Below are positions 18,737 through 27,625 of a stretch of 64,000 nucleotides of DNA, one piece after another (the first letter of the stretch is position 1; every line of letters begins with the position of its first letter). The translations under genes and the position numbers were made by a program. The notes beneath the pieces were generated by a model that saw nothing but the letters and a program-made list of their open reading frames with translations, was not told the DNA's origin and ran no database searches. The stretch is from assembly GCA_963825345.1 (NCBI GenBank), contig CAWGSQ010000001.1, positions 233,136-297,135 of the forward strand, written 5' to 3'. This stretch comes from JACVRW01 sp963825345. GTDB taxonomy: Bacteria; Actinomycetota; Thermoleophilia; Solirubrobacterales; Thermoleophilaceae.

Positions 18737-20635
18737 GTGAGCTTCCGAGCCGCACTGATTCTGACGGCCGCTCTTCTGGCGCTCGCGGTTGCCGGGCCGG
18801 CAGCGGCCGCGCCGTCCGCGCAGGTGTGGGTCACGACGCCCGATGGGGCCTTGAAGCTGAGCAAGCGCAGCTCGGCCGAGTTCCGGCCCGGCGGCTCCCA
18901 GAACCTCACGGTCAGCGTCGACCCGAGCCGCTCGTACCAGACGATGGACGGCTTCGGCGCCTCGATCACGGACTCCTCGGCCGACGTGCTCTACCGGCTC
19001 GATCGCCGGAACCGCGACGCCACCATGAGACGCCTCTTCAGCCCGACCGAGGGCAACGGCCTGTCGTTCCTGCGCCAGCCGATGGGCGCGTCGGATTTCG
19101 TGGCCGGCGACTTCTACACCTATGACGACCTGCCGCCGGGCCGGACGGACTACGACATGCGCCGCTTCTCGATCGCACACGACCGTGCGCAGATCCTGCC
19201 GCTGCTGCGCCAGGCGCTGGCCCTGAACCCGCGGGTGAAGGTGATCGGCTCACCCTGGAGCCCGCCGGCATGGATGAAGACGAACGGGTCGCTGATCGGC
19301 GGCCGGCTGATCGACGACCCCCGCATCTACGCAGCCTATGCGCGTTACTTCGTCAAGTTCGTCGAGGCCTACGAGCGGGCCGGAGTGCCGGTGTACGCCG
19401 TGACGGTGCAGAACGAGCCGCAGAACCGCAACCCGAGCGGCTATCCCGGCATGGACCTGCCGGTGGCGCAGGAGGCGAAGCTGATCGTCGCGATCGGGCG
19501 GGCGTTCCGTGAGGCGAAGATCGACACGAAGATCTTCGGCTACGACCACAACTGGTCGATGCACCAAGGCGACATCGACTCGACCCCGCCCGGCGAGCAG
19601 CCCGAGACGGAGTACCCCACTGACCTCCTCTCGAGCAGCGCCGGCCGCTTCATCGCCGGGACCGCCTTCCACTGCTACGCCGGCGATCCGAGCCGCCAGA
19701 CCGCGCTCCACCGGGCGTTCCCGGACAAGGGCATCTGGTTCACGGAGTGCTCGGGCTCGCATGGGGCGAGCGATCCGCCGGCGCAGTTCTTCTCCGACAC
19801 TCTCAAGTGGCACACCCGCAACCTCGTGCTCGGGGTCACGCGCAACTGGGGCAAGACGGTGGTCAACTGGAACCTCGCGCTCGATCCCTCAGGCGGTCCG
19901 CACCGGGGTGGGTGCGACACCTGCACCGGCGTCGTGACGGTCGGGCCCGGCCAGACGGTGACGGAGAACGCCGAGTACCACACACTCGGACACCTGGCCC
20001 GGTTCGTGAAGCCCGGCGCCAGGCGAATCGCCAGCACCTCGTTCGGCACGACCGGCTGGAACGGGCAGATCATGGACGCGGCCTTCCGCAACCGCGACGG
20101 CTCGACCGCCCTCGTGGTGCACAACGAGAACGACGACCCGCGGAGCTTCGCGGTCGCCCAGGGCGGTCACTCGTTCGACTACACGCTCCCGGGCGGCGCG
20201 CTGGCCACGTTCACATGGCCGGCGTCGCGGGCGCTCGACGATGACCTGGAGCTGCTTGACGCGGACCGGATGAGCGCCACGGCCTCGCCCGACGGCGAAC
20301 CCGGCAACACGGTCGACGACGACGCCACCACGCGCTGGACGAGCGGCACGGCCCAGCAGCCTGGCCAGTGGGTCCAGGTCGACCTTGGGCGCTCGCAGAG
20401 GGTCCGCCGGGTCGTCCTCGACACGGGTGTCGACGTCGGCGACTTCCCGCGCGGCTACACGCTTTACACGAGCAGGGACGGATCGCACTGGAACGAGCCG
20501 GTGGCCACCGGCGCCGGCCAGGGCCAGCTGACCACCATCGATTTTGCGGCGACCGGAGCGCGCTTCGTCCGCGTCGTCCAGACCGCGACCGCGCCACAGT
20601 GGTGGTCGATCGCCGATCTGCGGGTCTACCGCTGA
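18737..20635 (+). CDS. Secreted GH30 glycosidase with C-terminal discoidin-type CBM
   Basis: 632 residues from a GTG start. The signal peptide VSFRAALILTAALLALAVAGPAAA is followed by a GH30 (beta/alpha)8 plus beta-sandwich catalytic domain (YQTMDGFGASITDSSADVL, the GH30 signature). The acid/base Glu227 is in VTVQNEPQNRN and the nucleophile Glu337 in GIWFTECSGSHG. GH30 enzymes act as glucosylceramidases, endo-beta-1,6-glucanases or xylanases. Residues about 510-632 form an F5/8 type C (discoidin/CBM32) domain, DDDATTRWTSG ... GQWVQVDLGRSQRVRRVVLDTG. Pairing with a GH3 enzyme favours a beta-1,6-glucan or similar beta-glucoside (inference). It is the first gene of a two-gene operon under the divergent ROK regulator. 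Confidence 0.93.
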   Translation: MSFRAALILTAALLALAVAGPAAAAPSAQVWVTTPDGALKLSKRSSAEFRPGGSQNLTVSVDPSRSYQTMDGFGASITDSSADVLYRLDRRNRDATMRRLFSPTEGNGLSFLRQPMGASDFVAGDFYTYDDLPPGRTDYDMRRFSIAHDRAQILPLLRQALALNPRVKVIGSPWSPPAWMKTNGSLIGGRLIDDPRIYAAYARYFVKFVEAYERAGVPVYAVTVQNEPQNRNPSGYPGMDLPVAQEAKLIVAIGRAFREAKIDTKIFGYDHNWSMHQGDIDSTPPGEQPETEYPTDLLSSSAGRFIAGTAFHCYAGDPSRQTALHRAFPDKGIWFTECSGSHGASDPPAQFFSDTLKWHTRNLVLGVTRNWGKTVVNWNLALDPSGGPHRGGCDTCTGVVTVGPGQTVTENAEYHTLGHLARFVKPGARRIASTSFGTTGWNGQIMDAAFRNRDGSTALVVHNENDDPRSFAVAQGGHSFDYTLPGGALATFTWPASRALDDDLELLDADRMSATASPDGEPGNTVDDDATTRWTSGTAQQPGQWVQVDLGRSQRVRRVVLDTGVDVGDFPRGYTLYTSRDGSHWNEPVATGAGQGQLTTIDFAATGARFVRVVQTATAPQWWSIADLRVYR

Positions 20636-20645
20636 GGAGGAGAGC

Positions 20646-22568
20646 ATGAGCTCCCGTATACGCACTGTCCTGGCGATCGTCCTCGCGGCACTTGTCGCGC
20701 TGCCGGCCGGAGCCGCCGCCGCCGACCGCCCGGCGTACAAGAACTCGCACCTGCCGGTGCGAGAGCGCGTGGCCGACTTGCTGTCGCGCATGACGCTCGA
20801 GGAGAAGGTCGGGCAGATGACGCAGACCGAGCGCTACCAGGTGTTCGACAACGAGGCCCCGATTACGACCTGGGAGCTAGGGAGCATCCTGTCCGGAGGC
20901 GGGTCCACACCGACGGAGAACACGCCCGAGGCCTGGGCCGACATGGTGGACCGCTTCCAGCGGGCAGCCCTCCGCACTCGGCTTGGTATCCCGCTGCTGT
21001 ACGGGATCGACGCCGTGCACGGGAACGGCAACGCGCTCGGCGCGACCGTGTTCCCCCACAACATCGGGCTGGGCGCAACGCGCGATCCGAAGCTCGTCAA
21101 GGAAATTGCGGAGATCACGGCTGAGGAGACCCGCGCCATCGGGCCGCAGTGGACGTTCTCCCCGTGCATCTGCGCCGCCCGCGACGACCGCTGGGGCCGG
21201 ACCTACGAGAGCTTCAGCGAGAACCCGGACCTCGTGATCCGCATGGAGACCGCGATCGACGGCTACCAGGGCAGGCGAGGGGACCTGACGGACCGCGACC
21301 ACGTGCTCGCCACAGCGAAGCACTACGCCGGGGACGGCGACACCGAATACGGAACTGCCACCGGCGACTACAAGATCGACCAGGGCATCGCGATCACCAA
21401 TCGCGCGGACTTCTGGGACGTGTCGCTGCGGCAGTACGAGTCGGCCGTGCGCGACCACCGCGTGGGCAGCGTGATGCCGTCGTTCTCGAGCGTCGATTGG
21501 ACCGAGGACGGCGTTGGCAACCCGATCAAGATGCACGCGAACCAGGAGCTGATCACCGACGTGCTGAAGCGGTCGATGCGCTTCAACGGCCTCGTGATCA
21601 GCGACTGGGAGGGCATCCACCAGATCCCCGGTGACTGGCCGACTCAGGTTCGCACCGGCGTCAACGCAGGCATCGACATGATGATGGAGCCGAACGCGTA
21701 CCAGAGCTTCATCACCACGCTGATCGACGAGGTGAACGCCGGCCGCGTGCCGATGAGCCGGATCGACGACGCGGTCAGCCGCATCCTCGCCAAGAAGTTC
21801 GAGCTTGGGCTGTTCGAGAAGCCGTTCACCGACCGCCGCAACCAGGACAAGATCGGCTCGCGCGCGCACCACCGGGTGGCCCGCGAGGCGGCGGCGAAGT
21901 CGTCGGTGCTGCTGAAGAACGAGCACGAGACCCTGCCGCTCGGCTCGCGAGGCGACGTGTACGTGGCGGGCTCGAATGCGGACAACATCGGAAACCAGGC
22001 CGGCGGCTGGACGATCACGTGGCAGGGGAACTCGAACCACGTGATCCCGGGGACCACGATCCTCGACGGAATCCGCTCACTCTCCCGAGGCGACGTGACG
22101 CACAGCGAGGACGCCTCGGCGCCGATATCGCCGAGCGACACCGGCATCGTGGTTGTCGGCGAGACGCCGTACTCGGAGGGATTCGGCGACGTGGGCGGAC
22201 CACGCTGGGGCTTCGACCCGGGCGAGAACGGGGTGCTGCGACCGGTGAAGGACATGCAGCTCTCCGCGGAGGACAAGGCCGCTGTCGACAAGGTGTGCGC
22301 GGAGGCCCGGAGCTGCACCGTGGTGGTTGTCTCCGGTCGTCCACTCATCATCGACCCAGAGCGGCTTGCGTCGATCGACGCGCTGGTGGCTGCCTGGCTC
22401 CCGGGGAGCGAGGGCGCGGGCGTGGCCGACACGCTGTTCGGGCGACGCGCATTCACCGGCAAGCTGCCGATGACGTGGCCGCGAACGCTCGCTCAGGAGC
22501 CGATCAACGTTGGCGACGCCAACTATGACCCGCTCTACCCGTTCGGATACGGCCTGAGGACCCGCTAG
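20646..22568 (+). CDS. Secreted GH3 beta-glucosidase
   Basis: 640 residues. The ATG at 20646 has a strong GAGGAGGAGAG ribosome site and opens a signal peptide (MSSRIRTVLAIVLAALVALPAGAAAA). The N-terminal GH3 barrel shows MTLEEKVGQMTQTE, GIDAVHGNGN, LATAKHYAGDGDTEYG and the nucleophile Asp320 in GLVISDWEGIH. The C-terminal alpha/beta sandwich ends in PFGYGLRTR, as in family members. It should release glucose from the non-reducing end of beta-glucans or oligosaccharides made by the upstream GH30. It follows GH30 by 10 bp, so the pair is an operon. Confidence 0.95.
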   Translation: MSSRIRTVLAIVLAALVALPAGAAAADRPAYKNSHLPVRERVADLLSRMTLEEKVGQMTQTERYQVFDNEAPITTWELGSILSGGGSTPTENTPEAWADMVDRFQRAALRTRLGIPLLYGIDAVHGNGNALGATVFPHNIGLGATRDPKLVKEIAEITAEETRAIGPQWTFSPCICAARDDRWGRTYESFSENPDLVIRMETAIDGYQGRRGDLTDRDHVLATAKHYAGDGDTEYGTATGDYKIDQGIAITNRADFWDVSLRQYESAVRDHRVGSVMPSFSSVDWTEDGVGNPIKMHANQELITDVLKRSMRFNGLVISDWEGIHQIPGDWPTQVRTGVNAGIDMMMEPNAYQSFITTLIDEVNAGRVPMSRIDDAVSRILAKKFELGLFEKPFTDRRNQDKIGSRAHHRVAREAAAKSSVLLKNEHETLPLGSRGDVYVAGSNADNIGNQAGGWTITWQGNSNHVIPGTTILDGIRSLSRGDVTHSEDASAPISPSDTGIVVVGETPYSEGFGDVGGPRWGFDPGENGVLRPVKDMQLSAEDKAAVDKVCAEARSCTVVVVSGRPLIIDPERLASIDALVAAWLPGSEGAGVADTLFGRRAFTGKLPMTWPRTLAQEPINVGDANYDPLYPFGYGLRTR

Positions 22569-23019
22569 GTCGCGCTACGGATGCGCCGGCGGCGCTCGAC
22601 GAAGCGCCGCTGCTTCATCTGCGTGCCGCACTCGTCCATCGAGCACCAGCGGCGGCTGTGGTTGCGGCTCTGGTCGAGGAAGAGCCAGCGGCAGTTGCCG
22701 CAGACCTTCAGGCGCTCCAGTGGGCCGCTCGTGAGCAACTCGACCGCCGCGTGCGTGATCGGGAGTAGGGGGTCGGCCAGCTCGCGGGGCGGGGGCCAGG
22801 TCCAGCGCATCGCGCCGTGTGGCACGGCACTGCCGGCCGGCGCCAGGTGCGCATTGGCAAGGGCGCCGCGCTCGGCATCGCGCACTCGTAGCTCCCGAGC
22901 AGCTCGTCCGCAGGGGAGGGCGGGCTCGCGCGCAACCCGCCGAGCGTGTTGACGAAATCGAGCGCGAGGTGGCCGCCTTCCAGCGGAACCGTCGAGACTG
23001 CTCTTCCTGATGTGTCCAC
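22565..23019 (-). pseudogene. Broken ABATE/CGNR zinc-finger regulator
   Basis: The C-terminal part is a clear CGNR zinc finger (VCGNCRWLFLDQSRNHSRRW, then CSMDECGTQ). It is preceded by an ABATE-domain start in another frame (LEGGHLALDFVNTLGGLRA). The two frames meet near 22885-22900. Even when joined, only about 150 residues result, against a usual 180-200. The stretch between SPADELLGSYE and VRDAERGALANAH appears to be missing about 40 residues of helical ABATE domain. So beyond a frameshift there seems to be an internal deletion, real or an assembly collapse. Intact members are thought to be transcription factors. Start GTG 23019 is used. Confidence 0.7.
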
Positions 23020-23084
23020 CGAAATGGAGTTGTGCGCCGCTTCAGGGCTAGGCTCGGCCCGAACGACCAGCACTAGGAGGCCTT

Positions 23085-23378
23085 ATGCACGCAGCCGTCC
23101 GCAGGTACCAGGTGAGAGACATCGATGCCCTGGTCTCGAAGATCGAGGACGAGTTCGCCGATCGGGTCAAGGAGATCGACGGATTCGTCGGCTACTACGT
23201 GATCGACGGCGACGACGGAACAGCGGCGTCGGTGACCGTCGGCGAGACGGCTCAGGCCGTGGCCGAGTCCACGAGGCTCGCCGGGGACTGGGTGCGCGAG
23301 AGCGCCTCAGAGCTCGTGGAGGGCAGCCCCGAGGTCACGGTCGGCAAGGTGCGGGTGCGCGCGGAGCGCGAGGACTGA
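23085..23378 (+). CDS. Small ABM-like dimeric alpha-beta barrel protein
   Basis: 97 residues, preceded by an AGGAGG ribosome site. The pattern MHAAVRRYQV ... ALVSKIEDEFADRVKEIDGFVGYYVIDGDDGTAASVTVGE resembles the ferredoxin-like fold of antibiotic biosynthesis monooxygenase (ABM) and related stress proteins. No catalytic residues can be named. The protein is cytoplasmic and probably dimeric. The fold call is moderate and the function is unknown. Confidence 0.75.
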   Translation: MHAAVRRYQVRDIDALVSKIEDEFADRVKEIDGFVGYYVIDGDDGTAASVTVGETAQAVAESTRLAGDWVRESASELVEGSPEVTVGKVRVRAERED

Positions 23379-23379
23379 G

Positions 23380-24012
23380 CTACACCGGGCGCGACAGCGC
23401 GTGCGCCGGCATGGGCTCCATGTCGTTCACGAAGCCGGGTTGCCGCTCCACCCGCTCGAGCCAGGCTTCGACGTGCGCGTGCTGCGCGAGGTCGACCTCA
23501 GCATCGCCGGCGCAGTGCACGTAGGCATAGAGGGCGATGTCCGCAACGGAGTAGTCGCCGCCCGCCACGAACTCGCGGCCATCGGAAAGCCCGCGGTCGA
23601 GGGCCGCCACGGCGTCGTGGCCGCGTGTCATCCGGTTCTCGTACACCTCCGGCATCTGTTTGTCGCGGCCTGAGATATGCAGGAAGCGGGCGTAGGCCAG
23701 TTCGCCCTCGACGCGGTTCTGCTCGAAGAACAGCCACTCGTGCACGCGTGTACGCGCGAGATGATCGGTTGGGAGGTATTGCGTGCCCTCCGCGAGGTGC
23801 AGGAGGATCGCGTTCGACTCGACGATGGTCTCGCCGGAATCGAGCTCCAGCACCGGCACGCGCCCGTCCGGATTGCGCGCGAAGTGCTCGGGCGTGCGCG
23901 TCTCGCCCTTGAAGAGATCCACCTGCACGCGCTCGTAGGGCAGCTCCAGGTGACGCAGCAGAATCCGGGGCTTCATGCAGTTCCCCGAGGATGGGTGGTC
24001 GTACAGGATCAC
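23380..24012 (-). CDS. Glutathione S-transferase family protein
   Basis: 210 residues with the GST layout. A thioredoxin-like N-terminal domain (MILYDHPSSGNCMKPRILL, then GRVPVLELDSGETIVESNAIL with the conserved cis-Pro and ES motif) is followed by a helical domain (FVAGGDYSVADIALYAYV). Actinobacteria generally make mycothiol rather than glutathione, so the thiol substrate may differ. The enzyme could be a dehalogenase, an isomerase or a thiol transferase. Its start is 23 bp from the divergent gene at 24036. Confidence 0.9.
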   Translation of the reverse strand: MILYDHPSSGNCMKPRILLRHLELPYERVQVDLFKGETRTPEHFARNPDGRVPVLELDSGETIVESNAILLHLAEGTQYLPTDHLARTRVHEWLFFEQNRVEGELAYARFLHISGRDKQMPEVYENRMTRGHDAVAALDRGLSDGREFVAGGDYSVADIALYAYVHCAGDAEVDLAQHAHVEAWLERVERQPGFVNDMEPMPAHALSRPV

Positions 24013-24035
24013 GTGCGCAACCTAGCCTGTGAGAC

Positions 24036-25190
24036 GTGCGCAGACGAATAGTCCTGCTTATGGCAGCCATCGCGGTGCTGCCCGCGCCGGCCTCGGCCGT
24101 GGAGGTGGCGCCCGGGGTGCAGTGGACCTCGATCGTGCGCGAGGCCGGCCCCGAGCGCATCAACGTGCTCGAGCTCGACCCCGCGCTGGTGCACGGCGTC
24201 CTGTCGAACGGCCGGATCGCCGGCCGCGAGCGGGTGAGCACGATGGGGCGGCGCGCGGGTGCCGTGGCCGGCGTGAACGGCGGCTACTTCGGCCCGAGCG
24301 GCGACCCGGTGGGAGTGCTCGCCATCGAGGGGCAGCTGCTCTCAGAGCCCGTCGACGGCCGCAGCGCGCTGCTCGTGGGCGCGGGCCGGGCCTCGGTGGC
24401 CCCGCTGCGCTTCAGGGGCTCCGTCACGATCAATGGCGTCACTCGCCTGATCGACGGGCTTGACCGCACGCGCGGGCTCGTGCCCGCCTGTGGCGGGCGC
24501 GGAGGCGACCTGCCCACGATCCGGCCGAACGCCGCGCTCACCTGCACGGACGCGAGCGAGCTTGTGCTGCTCTCGCCGAGCTACGGCGCGCGGCCGCCCC
24601 GCCAGGGCGGGGTGGAGGCCGTGCTGCGCGACGGGACCGTGGCGAGGGTCCGCGGCCCGGGCACCGGCCCGGTGCCGCGCGACGGTCTGCTGCTCACGGG
24701 CACCGGCGACGCCGCGGGCTTCCTTCGTAACGCGGCGCTGCCGCGCAGCCGCGCGGATGTCGAGCTGACGCTTACCGCCGCCGGCCGCCCGCTCGACCTC
24801 GCACAGCAGACGCTCGTGGTGGGCGGAGGCCCGCGGCTGCTTCGCGCTGGGCGCGTGTCGGTGAGCGCCCGGATGGAGGGCTTCGCGCCACCGCAGGCCC
24901 CGGCCTTCTTCGGCACCTTTGTGGCCGGACGCCAGCCGCGCACGCTCGCGGGCGTGCGCGCGGACGGCACGATCCTGCTCGTGACGGTCGACGGCCGGCG
25001 GCCCGGCTGGAGCGCCGGCATGACCCTCCCGGAGGCGGCGAGGCTGATGCGCTCGCTTGGGGCACGCGATGCCCTCAACCTGGACGGCGGCGGCTCGAGC
25101 ACGATGACCGTGAGAGGCGAGGTCGTGAACCGGCCATCCGACCGTGGTGGTGAGCGAGCCGTGAGCGACGGGGTATACGCGCTCCCATGA
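24036..25190 (+). CDS. Secreted phosphodiester glycosidase (NAGPA domain) protein
   Basis: 384 residues from GTG with signal peptide VRRRIVLLMAAIAVLPAPASA. The NAGPA/DUF2233 core is recognised by AGVNGGYFGPSGDPVG near the start and ALNLDGGGSSTMTVRGEVVNRPSD near the end. Eukaryotic NAGPA removes GlcNAc from phosphodiester-linked mannose. Bacterial members cut sugar-1-phosphate diesters, possibly in wall teichoic or polysaccharide material. The protein is secreted or wall-associated. It overlaps the next gene, a metallophosphatase, by 4 bp, which hints that the two act on the same phosphodiester substrate. Confidence 0.9.
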   Translation: MRRRIVLLMAAIAVLPAPASAVEVAPGVQWTSIVREAGPERINVLELDPALVHGVLSNGRIAGRERVSTMGRRAGAVAGVNGGYFGPSGDPVGVLAIEGQLLSEPVDGRSALLVGAGRASVAPLRFRGSVTINGVTRLIDGLDRTRGLVPACGGRGGDLPTIRPNAALTCTDASELVLLSPSYGARPPRQGGVEAVLRDGTVARVRGPGTGPVPRDGLLLTGTGDAAGFLRNAALPRSRADVELTLTAAGRPLDLAQQTLVVGGGPRLLRAGRVSVSARMEGFAPPQAPAFFGTFVAGRQPRTLAGVRADGTILLVTVDGRRPGWSAGMTLPEAARLMRSLGARDALNLDGGGSSTMTVRGEVVNRPSDRGGERAVSDGVYALP

Positions 25191-25996
25191 GAGCCCTCGT
25201 TGCAGCCGCGGCGATTGCCCTTGGCGGGCCCACGCCGGCGCAGACCGAGCGCGCCGTCGTATGGGCCGCCGGTGACGTGGCCACGCCCGGCGAGCGCGCT
25301 GACCGCGTGGCCGCGCTCGTGCGACGCGCCGATCCCGACCGCTTCGTCTACCTGGGCGACGTCTACGAGACCGGCACGGCGAAGGAGTTCCGGCGCTGGT
25401 ACCAGCCGCGTTTCGGGCGCCTCGCGCACATCACCGCGCCGACCATCGGCAACCACGAGTGGGACAACCGCTTCAGTGGCTACTACCCCTACTGGAATCG
25501 CCGCAAGGGCGGGCGCCTCCCGCCCTGGTTCAAGACAGAGATCGCCGGCTGGGAGATCCTCAGCCTGAACTCACAGGCGCCGCACGGGAGCCGGTCCCCC
25601 CAGGTGCACTGGCTCGAGTCGGCCCTCCAGGGACCTGGCGACTGCCGGATCGCGTTCTGGCACCGCCCGCGCTACAGCGCGGGCGCGTACGGCGGCGCCC
25701 CGGACCTGAACCCGCTCTGGAACCGGCTCTCTGGCCACGCCCGGGTCGTCCTGACCGGGCACGACCACAACCTCCAGCGACACAGGCCGCAGCGCGACCT
25801 CGTGCAATACGTCGTGGGTGCCGGCGGGCGCGGGCGCTACAACCTGCACCGGGGCAACCCGACGCTGGCCTGGGGTCGCGACGACGTGGATGGCGCCCTG
25901 CGCATGGTTCTCAGACCGGGGCACGCGCTGCTCGAGTTCCGCGCCCCCAGCGGCCGCCTGCTCGACCGCAGCCGCGCGTCGTGCACTCCCGGGTAG
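25187..25996 (+). CDS. Secreted metallophosphoesterase
   Basis: 269 residues with a short signal-like N-terminus (MRALVAAAAIALGGPTPAQT). Calcineurin-type dinuclear metal motifs appear in order: AAGDVA (first metal Asp), YLGDVYETG, TIGNHEWDN (the GNHE motif), FWHRPRYS and LTGHDHNLQ (the GHxH motif). It resembles purple acid phosphatase-like bacterial enzymes. It starts within an ATGA overlap with the NAGPA gene, so the two are co-translated and may together process phosphodiester-linked sugars outside the cell. Confidence 0.9.
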   Translation: MRALVAAAAIALGGPTPAQTERAVVWAAGDVATPGERADRVAALVRRADPDRFVYLGDVYETGTAKEFRRWYQPRFGRLAHITAPTIGNHEWDNRFSGYYPYWNRRKGGRLPPWFKTEIAGWEILSLNSQAPHGSRSPQVHWLESALQGPGDCRIAFWHRPRYSAGAYGGAPDLNPLWNRLSGHARVVLTGHDHNLQRHRPQRDLVQYVVGAGGRGRYNLHRGNPTLAWGRDDVDGALRMVLRPGHALLEFRAPSGRLLDRSRASCTPG

Positions 25997-26006
25997 CGTT
26001 CCGGCC

Positions 26007-26744
26007 GTGAACGAGCCAGTTGTGATCCTCTGCGGTGGCCGCGGCACGCGGCTACGCGAGCACACGGAGACCATCCCCAAGCCGCTCGTGGAGATCGGCG
26101 GCCGTCCCATCCTCTGGCACGTGATCCGGATCTACGCCGACCAGGGTTTCACCCGCTTCGTGCTCTGCCTCGGCCACAGGGGCGACCTGATCCGCGACTT
26201 CGTCGATCGCAACGGCCTCCCCGAGGGGCTCTCCATCGAGTGCGTGGACACGGGGGAGGAGACGCCCACCGGCGGGCGTGTCGCGCTCGTGCGCGACCGG
26301 CTCGAGGAGCAGAGCTTCTGCGCCACCTACGCGGACGGCGTGGCGGACATCGACCTCGCCGGGCTCGTGGGCTTCCATGCCGGCCATGGCGCGCTCGCCA
26401 CGATGACCGTCGTGCGCCCCGAGCTTCAGTTCGGCGTGGCGCGCCTGAACGGCGACGGCGTGGTGGAGGGCTTCGTGGAGAAGCCGCGCTTCGAGGGCTG
26501 GATCAACGGCGGCTTCTTCTGCTTCGAGCCGGGAGTGTTCGACTACCTCAACGAGCATTCCGTCCTGGAGCGCGAACCGCTCGAGGGACTGGCGGCCGAC
26601 GGCCAGCTTCGGGCGTACCGCCACGCGGGTTTCTGGGACTGCATGGACACCTACAAGGATGCGGTCCTGCTCAACGATCTATGGGCGGCCGACAGGGCTC
26701 CCTGGAAGGAACTGCACAGGTTGCGCCGAAAACCGCGTTCGTGA
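26007..26744 (+). CDS. Glucose-1-phosphate cytidylyltransferase-like sugar nucleotidyltransferase
   Basis: 245 residues. The GTG at 26007 gives a normal-length protein starting VNEPVVILCGGRGTRLREHT with the nucleotidyltransferase P-loop, then IPKPLVEIGGRPILWHV. The pattern CGGRGTRL ... IPKPLVEIG ... YADGVADIDL ... GGFFCFEPGVFDYL ... GFWDCMDTYKD matches RfbF-type enzymes that make CDP-glucose from CTP and glucose-1-phosphate, the first step to CDP-linked deoxysugars. No CDP-glucose dehydratase is nearby, so CTP use is not proven. It overlaps the RpiR regulator by 4 bp (GTGA). Confidence 0.85.
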   Translation: MNEPVVILCGGRGTRLREHTETIPKPLVEIGGRPILWHVIRIYADQGFTRFVLCLGHRGDLIRDFVDRNGLPEGLSIECVDTGEETPTGGRVALVRDRLEEQSFCATYADGVADIDLAGLVGFHAGHGALATMTVVRPELQFGVARLNGDGVVEGFVEKPRFEGWINGGFFCFEPGVFDYLNEHSVLEREPLEGLAADGQLRAYRHAGFWDCMDTYKDAVLLNDLWAADRAPWKELHRLRRKPRS

Positions 26745-27592
26745 CGCGTACCGGAACGACCGCCCTCACACTGTCCGAGGAGATTCGCCAGCGCTTCGAC
26801 GAGTTCAGCCGCTCGCAAAAGGACGTCGGGCAGTACATCGTCGACCATCTGGAGGAGGCGGCCTTCCACACCGCCGAGGAGCTCGCCCGCCGGGCGAACA
26901 CATCGAGCTCCACGGTCGTGCGCTTCGCACAGGCCCTCGGCTTCGAGGGCTTCCCAGAGCTTCAGGCTGCGGCGCGCGACGAGTACAGGCGCGCGCGTGA
27001 GAACGGGGCCTCCACGGCCGACCTCACGCAGCAGCCGCTGTTCCCGATCGACCAGACCGAGTTCGAGACCGCGCTCGCGGCCGATCACGCCAACATGGCG
27101 GAGACGGCTCGCAAGGTCGACCGCGACGAGGTGACCGCCGCCGTGGACCTGATCTCACGCGCGGAGCGCATCGTGCTCTGCGGCACGGATCAGATGGCCT
27201 TCTTCGCGAGCTACCTGCGCCACCTGCTGATGCTGCTCGACCTGCGCGCCGAGGTGGTGGCCTCGCCGAGCCAGGAGGGGCTCGCAAAGCTCGGCAGGAT
27301 CGACGACAAGACCGTGATGGTGGGTTTCTCCGCCGGACGGCCGCATCCGCTCGTGGTGCGCGCGATGAAGCTGGCACGAAACCGGCGCGCCGCGACGATA
27401 GCGATCGCCGATGCCACCCTCTCCGAGGTGGCAAAACTCGCGGACCACAAGCTGTACTACTCGTCCAACAGCCCTGCCTACGTGCGCTCTCACTCGGCCC
27501 TGCTGGCCCTGATCCAGGCGCTTGCCTACGGGGTTTACGCGCTCGACGAGTCGGCCTACGCGGATCGCATCAAGGCCTTTCGACTGAAGTAG
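26741..27592 (+). CDS. RpiR/MurR-family transcriptional regulator
   Basis: 283 residues from the GTG at 26741, which sits in a GTGA overlap with the upstream stop. The N-terminal RpiR helix-turn-helix (HTAEELARRANTSSSTVVRFAQALGF, about 40-65) is followed by a SIS sugar-phosphate-binding domain (ERIVLCGTDQMAFFASYLRHLL, KTVMVGFSAGRPHPLVVRAMK). The ligand is probably a phosphosugar. Coupling to the nucleotidyltransferase gene suggests control by a sugar phosphate in that pathway, but the targets are unknown. The open frame continues upstream to 26240 only as an out-of-frame shadow of the neighbour. Confidence 0.92.
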   Translation: MTRTGTTALTLSEEIRQRFDEFSRSQKDVGQYIVDHLEEAAFHTAEELARRANTSSSTVVRFAQALGFEGFPELQAAARDEYRRARENGASTADLTQQPLFPIDQTEFETALAADHANMAETARKVDRDEVTAAVDLISRAERIVLCGTDQMAFFASYLRHLLMLLDLRAEVVASPSQEGLAKLGRIDDKTVMVGFSAGRPHPLVVRAMKLARNRRAATIAIADATLSEVAKLADHKLYYSSNSPAYVRSHSALLALIQALAYGVYALDESAYADRIKAFRLK

Positions 27593-27625
27593 TCGCGGCC
27601 AGCCGCAGCGCAATACCCTGCGCTG

